Below are positions 60,619 through 64,000 of a stretch of 64,000 nucleotides of DNA, in pieces. The notes below the pieces were generated by a model. The model had not been told where the DNA came from. It did not search any database and was given only the letters and a program-made list of their open reading frames with translations. How positions within the stretch are numbered: the first letter of the stretch is position 1; each line of letters begins with the position of its first letter. The stretch is taken from NCBI RefSeq assembly GCF_024622195.1, contig NZ_JANKBI010000001.1:558001-622000 (forward strand), read 5' to 3'. Made by a program: the position numbers and the translations under genes. The DNA is from Murimonas intestini (GTDB lineage Bacteria; Bacillota; Clostridia; Lachnospirales; Lachnospiraceae).

Positions 60619-62322
60619 ATGAAGAATTCAACAGATTTGGAAAAACTGCTGCGCTCCATTGACCACCGCAGCTATCCTGCATACAAAGATACAAAAGGCA
60701 GTTATTCATTTCCAAAATACGTATTATCTATTGACCATGTCCAGGGGGACCCCTTTGCATCTCCCTCTAAAGTAAGTATACAGATACAGGGCAAAGCCGC
60801 CGGTTTTCCCTCTGAAACCTATGATAAGCCCTACAAAAGGACTGCCCTCTGCGACTATCTGCTGCGCCTGTTTAAGCAAAAGATTGACAAGTATAATTTC
60901 AAAGCAAAGGGGTCAGGAAAAAGCGGACTTATATCTGTAAGCAAATGCGGACAGGAGATTCTTGAGCGGACCGCCTGTGAGATCTCCCCCTCTGACGGAA
61001 GCCTCATGATCCGGCTGGAGGTAGGATTCCCCGCTAATGGCCGGACAATCAATTCCCAGGAGCTTATCAAAATCTTTTTTGATTTTCTTCCTGAATGTGT
61101 AAATTCAGTTTGTTTCTACGCCAAGCTGGATCCCAGGAAGGTGGGATCCGTTATTTCTCTCTCTGAAGACCAGCAGTATATCAGGGAACAGCTTCCCATC
61201 CTCGGGCTGACCTCGTTCATTGCTAACGGCTCCGTCCTTCCCAGGGAATCCGGTGTCTCCCAGCGCCCAATGAAAGACAGCGTACCATTTACATCGCCTG
61301 CATCCATGGAAGTAACACTTATGCTGCCCCACCGGGGCCCTGTCGCCGGCATGGGCATACCAAAGGGCATCACTCTTATCGTAGGCGGCGGATATCACGG
61401 AAAATCAACACTGCTGAAGGCCCTGGAGCTGGGCGTGTATAATCATATCGGAGGGGACGGGCGTGAATATGTCATAACAGATGCTTCAGCCATGAAGATA
61501 CGCGCCGAGGACGGCAGAAGCATTAAAAAAGCGGATATTTCCATGTTTGTAAATGACCTGCCAAACGGCCGGGACACTGTTTCTTTCTATACAGAGGACG
61601 CCAGCGGCAGCACTTCCCAGGCTGCAAACGTGGTGGAAGCCATAGAAAGCGGGTCTTCACTGCTTTTAATTGACGAAGATACCAGCGCCACAAACTTTAT
61701 GGTTCGGGACGAGCTTATGCAGCGTGTCGTACACCGGGACCAGGAACCGATCACTCCATTTATCGAGCGCGCCCGCCTGTTATATGAGAAATACGGTATT
61801 TCTTCTGTCATAGTAGCCGGAAGTTCCGGCTCTTATTTTCATATCGCCGACTACATTATCCAGATGGACCGTTATATTCCAAGGGAAATTACGGAATTTG
61901 CCAAGAAAGAGGCTCTTGCCTTTCCTATGCTCACAGGCCCTGCCGGCGAGCCGTCAAAGCCTTCCGTGTCACGCTGCCCTTCCCCCAGCCCGGAGGTCAA
62001 AGGCAACAGCCGCCTGAAAATGAAAACCATGGGAAGGGACGGCTTTAGCATCAACCGCGAAAATATTGACCTGCGCTATGTGGAACAGCTGGCCGACTCC
62101 GAGCAGTGCACTGCCCTGGGATATATCCTCACTTATGCCGAAAACAGCCTGTTCAATGGGCGGAACAATCTTCAATCTGTAGTAAATGCGCTGGAAAACA
62201 TTTTAAGATCAAAAGGGCTGGCCGCAGTCGTTCCCGGAAGCTATCTGCCTTCCGGCCTCGCTATGCCCCGCAGGCAGGAGATCTTTGCATGCCTGAACAG
62301 ATACAGGGGATTAAATGTATAA
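60619..62322 (+). CDS. ABC-ATPase domain protein (predicted ATPase of the ABC class)
   Basis: The protein is 567 residues. The Walker A is GGGYHGKSTLLKALELG (about residue 262). STSQAANVVEAIESGSSLLLIDEDTSATNFM (in parts) combines a signature-like region with Walker B LLLIDED. VAGSSGSYFHIADYIIQMD ends the nucleotide part. This fits the stand-alone DUF2791-type ABC-class ATPase family, which has no membrane domain and an unknown role, probably with RNA or nucleotides. The first 240 residues are the family-specific N-terminal domain. AAAGGAAAATAAC precedes the ATG. Confidence 0.92.
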   Translation: MKNSTDLEKLLRSIDHRSYPAYKDTKGSYSFPKYVLSIDHVQGDPFASPSKVSIQIQGKAAGFPSETYDKPYKRTALCDYLLRLFKQKIDKYNFKAKGSGKSGLISVSKCGQEILERTACEISPSDGSLMIRLEVGFPANGRTINSQELIKIFFDFLPECVNSVCFYAKLDPRKVGSVISLSEDQQYIREQLPILGLTSFIANGSVLPRESGVSQRPMKDSVPFTSPASMEVTLMLPHRGPVAGMGIPKGITLIVGGGYHGKSTLLKALELGVYNHIGGDGREYVITDASAMKIRAEDGRSIKKADISMFVNDLPNGRDTVSFYTEDASGSTSQAANVVEAIESGSSLLLIDEDTSATNFMVRDELMQRVVHRDQEPITPFIERARLLYEKYGISSVIVAGSSGSYFHIADYIIQMDRYIPREITEFAKKEALAFPMLTGPAGEPSKPSVSRCPSPSPEVKGNSRLKMKTMGRDGFSINRENIDLRYVEQLADSEQCTALGYILTYAENSLFNGRNNLQSVVNALENILRSKGLAAVVPGSYLPSGLAMPRRQEIFACLNRYRGLNV

Positions 62323-62384
62323 AAAATGTGATTATGGGTATTCTTCTACTGTACCAACAAATGAAGATATACAAGGAGATGCTC

Positions 62385-62546
62385 ATGGAAAAAATGAAAT
62401 CTACTTACGATGACGGCAATATCCCCGAGATCGATATGCCGCAGTCAGATAATGCTACTAATAATATACCAGAAGAATTCCCTGTAACCGTTGAACCGCT
62501 GCCCGAATCCACAAGGCCGCGAAAAGACGGACCAGGAGGGGAATAA
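62385..62546 (+). CDS. Small acidic protein after the ABC-class ATPase
   Basis: This 53-residue protein is disordered-looking, Pro/Glu-rich (EIDMPQSDNATNNIPEEF, PESTRPRKDGPGGE). AGGAG stands exactly 6 bases before ATG 62385, which argues for real translation. It starts 62 bases after the ATPase stop and is followed by a terminator, so it is probably co-expressed. No family is recognised. Confidence 0.6.
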   Translation: MEKMKSTYDDGNIPEIDMPQSDNATNNIPEEFPVTVEPLPESTRPRKDGPGGE

Positions 62547-62550
62547 AAAA

Positions 62551-62586
62551 CGGGGGCCTGTGCACTTTGTGCGCCGGCCCCTTCCT
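62551..62586. terminator. Hairpin between the small gene and the VOC gene
   Basis: GGGGGCC (62552-62558) pairs with GGCCCC near 62576-62581 around a GTGCAC-like loop. It is between convergent genes. Confidence 0.6.
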
Positions 62587-62589
62587 TAA

Positions 62590-63063
62590 TCACTTGTAGC
62601 TCTCTAATAATTCAATCCTGCACTTGAGTTCCTTCTGCAGCGACAGGTATATGTACCGGCCGCTTCCATCTCCATAAGTCCCCATCTGTTCCACTACAGC
62701 TCCAAATTCATCCTGCAGCCTTTTGACCACAGCATCCCCGTCCTCTACCTGGAACGCTATGTGGTGGATACCCTCCCCATATTTATCCAGATGATCTCTC
62801 CAGACTGAGGGATATTCATTAGGCTCGATCAATTCCAGTGAAACGCCGGGGGTAAGATCAAAAAATGCCAGTTTGCAATTAGCCAGCGGAGCCGGTTCCC
62901 CATACATTTTTGTCTGCATCACTTTATAATCCCCGCAGATATCCGCCTCCGGTTCAGCGCAGTCGAATAACAATGCATACTTCTTTTTTGTTTCTTCAAT
63001 ATCGTTCACAACAAAACCAACCTGTGCAAACTTAGCCTGTCCTAAAATCTGTTTTAAACCCAT
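62590..63063 (-). CDS. VOC family protein (methylmalonyl-CoA epimerase-like)
   Basis: The protein is 157 residues. The N-terminal beta-alpha-beta motif FAQVGFVVNDIEETKKKYALLF and the C-terminal HIAFQVEDGDAVVKRLQDEFGAVVEQ with Glu in SLELIEPNE match the vicinal-oxygen-chelate fold, with His, Glu and Gln/His metal ligands. The layout is closest to methylmalonyl-CoA epimerase. GAGGAGGAAAAGAG precedes the ATG. It is 40 bases after the isomerase-like gene and likely co-transcribed, so an epimerase for a sugar or acid pathway is also possible. Confidence 0.85.
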   Translation of the reverse strand: MGLKQILGQAKFAQVGFVVNDIEETKKKYALLFDCAEPEADICGDYKVMQTKMYGEPAPLANCKLAFFDLTPGVSLELIEPNEYPSVWRDHLDKYGEGIHHIAFQVEDGDAVVKRLQDEFGAVVEQMGTYGDGSGRYIYLSLQKELKCRIELLESYK

Positions 63064-63103
63064 CTCTTTTCCTCCTCATATAATTTTTGCTATTTCATAA
63101 TAA

Positions 63104-63937
63104 TTATAAAAGATCTGCTCTTTTCAATCGTTCCTTCACATAATTTAAACTGGAGATATATTCCTCATCCGTATCCAGATGTTCAATTATGACCGGCATA
63201 TCCTTATCATATTGGTCAATAAGTGAAATATATTTTTCTATATTCAGGCTGCCGTTCCCGCAATAAGTCTCTTCCAGCTGGAAAGTATATTCTGTTTTTA
63301 ATCTGATGTCTTTCAGATGACAGCTGCAGATAAATTTCCCCAGTTTATCAAAACACTCCTGGAGAAAATCATCAGAAAAGAAATATCTCCCGGGACAATT
63401 GATCATATTGACCACATCCATATGTACTCCAAAAGCAGGTCTGTCAACCTCTTCCAGCATTTTCAGATATTCGTCCGGACTTGACGGATACATCCACGGC
63501 ATTGCTTCAAGACTGTACTTCGTCCTTGCCGGCTTTACTTCATCCAGCAGGCCACGGGTATAATCCCTGATCATATCCCAGCACTCTTTTGAGTAATTTG
63601 TTTTATACCCGCCGTCCCACAAAGGCCCCCCGTATGTTCCGGCTACATTTACACAGCATTTTGCACCTATCTCATCCGCCAGCTTTAACTGGCCCGCTGC
63701 TCTTTGACGTGCTTCTCTTTGTTCTTTTGGATCAATTGCAAATACATTTCTCCATATTCCCACCTCCGCGATCATCAGATCATGGCTATGGGCAGCATCA
63801 GCATAATCGGCTATCACATTTTCAGGTGCAGTATAGTCTACGGGAAATACCACGGATCTGCACCCCAGCTCCTGCATTCTCAAAGCCCACTCCTCCGGTG
63901 TTTCATGTTCCAGCGCGGATGATAAGCCAATCCTCAT
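63104..63937 (-). CDS. Sugar phosphate isomerase/epimerase, TIM-barrel (AP endonuclease 2-like)
   Basis: The protein is 277 residues. It has MRIGLSSALEHETPEEWALRMQELGCRSVVFP at the start, SLEAMPWMYPSSPDEYLKMLEEV with a metal Glu, FGVHMDVVNMINCPGRYF with His/Asp, CSCHLKDIRL with His and MPVIIEHLDTDEEYI with Glu, the metal-ligand set of xylose-isomerase-like barrels. GGAAGGGGGGACTG precedes ATG 63937. The gene at 62590 follows it. The upstream region to the window end (63938-64000) is short and unassigned. Confidence 0.9.
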   Translation of the reverse strand: MRIGLSSALEHETPEEWALRMQELGCRSVVFPVDYTAPENVIADYADAAHSHDLMIAEVGIWRNVFAIDPKEQREARQRAAGQLKLADEIGAKCCVNVAGTYGGPLWDGGYKTNYSKECWDMIRDYTRGLLDEVKPARTKYSLEAMPWMYPSSPDEYLKMLEEVDRPAFGVHMDVVNMINCPGRYFFSDDFLQECFDKLGKFICSCHLKDIRLKTEYTFQLEETYCGNGSLNIEKYISLIDQYDKDMPVIIEHLDTDEEYISSLNYVKERLKRADLL

Positions 63938-64000
63938 TTTCAGTCCCCCCTTCCATTCTTCATTTTATTATAATTTCTCTAACTTGTCATCATTTTTAGG

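Overview
The window reads as a chromosomal segment of an anaerobic, spore-forming Firmicute, most likely a Lachnospiraceae member (inference). The reasons are three T-box leaders, a YesM/YesN sugar-uptake locus, SleB-type and SpoIID-type spore proteins, a fused 4Fe-4S aldo/keto reductase, strong AGGAGG ribosome sites, and a moderate-GC backbone interrupted by an AT-rich island. Most genes lie on the minus strand.

Layout. 0-6.5 kb: queA, a DUF6512-like membrane protein, and a pheS-pheT-phosphatase operon behind a phenylalanine T-box (specifier UUC). 6.5-16.2 kb: a carbohydrate operon with an ABC solute-binding lipoprotein, two permeases, a YesM sensor, a YesN regulator and a GH106-like glycoside hydrolase. 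16.3-25.2 kb: YihY membrane protein, SpoIID-like protein, galM, a probable 6S RNA with its own promoter, pckA, thrC and a SleB-like hydrolase. 25.8-28 kb: leuA behind a leucine T-box (specifier CUC). 28-36.2 kb: a metal-exporter-like permease, an ECF sigma/anti-sigma pair, a radical SAM protein, an alpha/beta hydrolase, a TipAS-type MerR regulator, a GNAT protein and an aldo/keto reductase.

36.5-45 kb is an accessory island that begins at tRNA-Pro(GGG). It carries an integrase C-terminal remnant, a triple-frameshifted secreted-protein gene, a group II intron 3' remnant and broken acetyltransferase genes. It also has intact oddities: a three-gene operon in which two exported Cys/His-rich paralogues flank a lipoprotein, a zinc-ribbon/LRR/CFI-box protein, and a YHYH protein with a peptidoglycan-binding tail.

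45-64 kb returns to core genes: a CDCPAC-motif protein, a DUF2089 regulator, an M23 peptidase, a HAD phosphatase, leuCD with a divergent LysR gene, an ECF S-component with a DUF4430 protein, ilvC, a second ilvN, a homocysteine-methyltransferase-like gene, a CBS protein, ilvBN behind a T-box whose specifier reads GUA (valine), an S66 peptidase, an ABC-class ATPase and two sugar-metabolism-like genes. Branched-chain amino acid synthesis is therefore spread over four transcription units controlled by T-boxes and probably by a LysR protein.

The strongest unexplained signals are three dispersed repeat families. (1) A two-hairpin element lies in sense orientation in the 5' leaders of at least two and probably three unrelated genes (36.3, 45.0 and 48.65 kb). 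(2) A 143-bp element with 12-bp terminal inverted repeats occurs at 48.75 and 52.11 kb in opposite orientation around leuD-leuC-lysR, and its second copy supplies the last codons of the ECF S-component gene. (3) A 164-bp palindromic MITE-like element sits at 48.92 kb. The Cys-rich exported trio at 38.2-39.7 kb is the best candidate for an undescribed protein system. All calls come from reading the sequence; no database search was possible.
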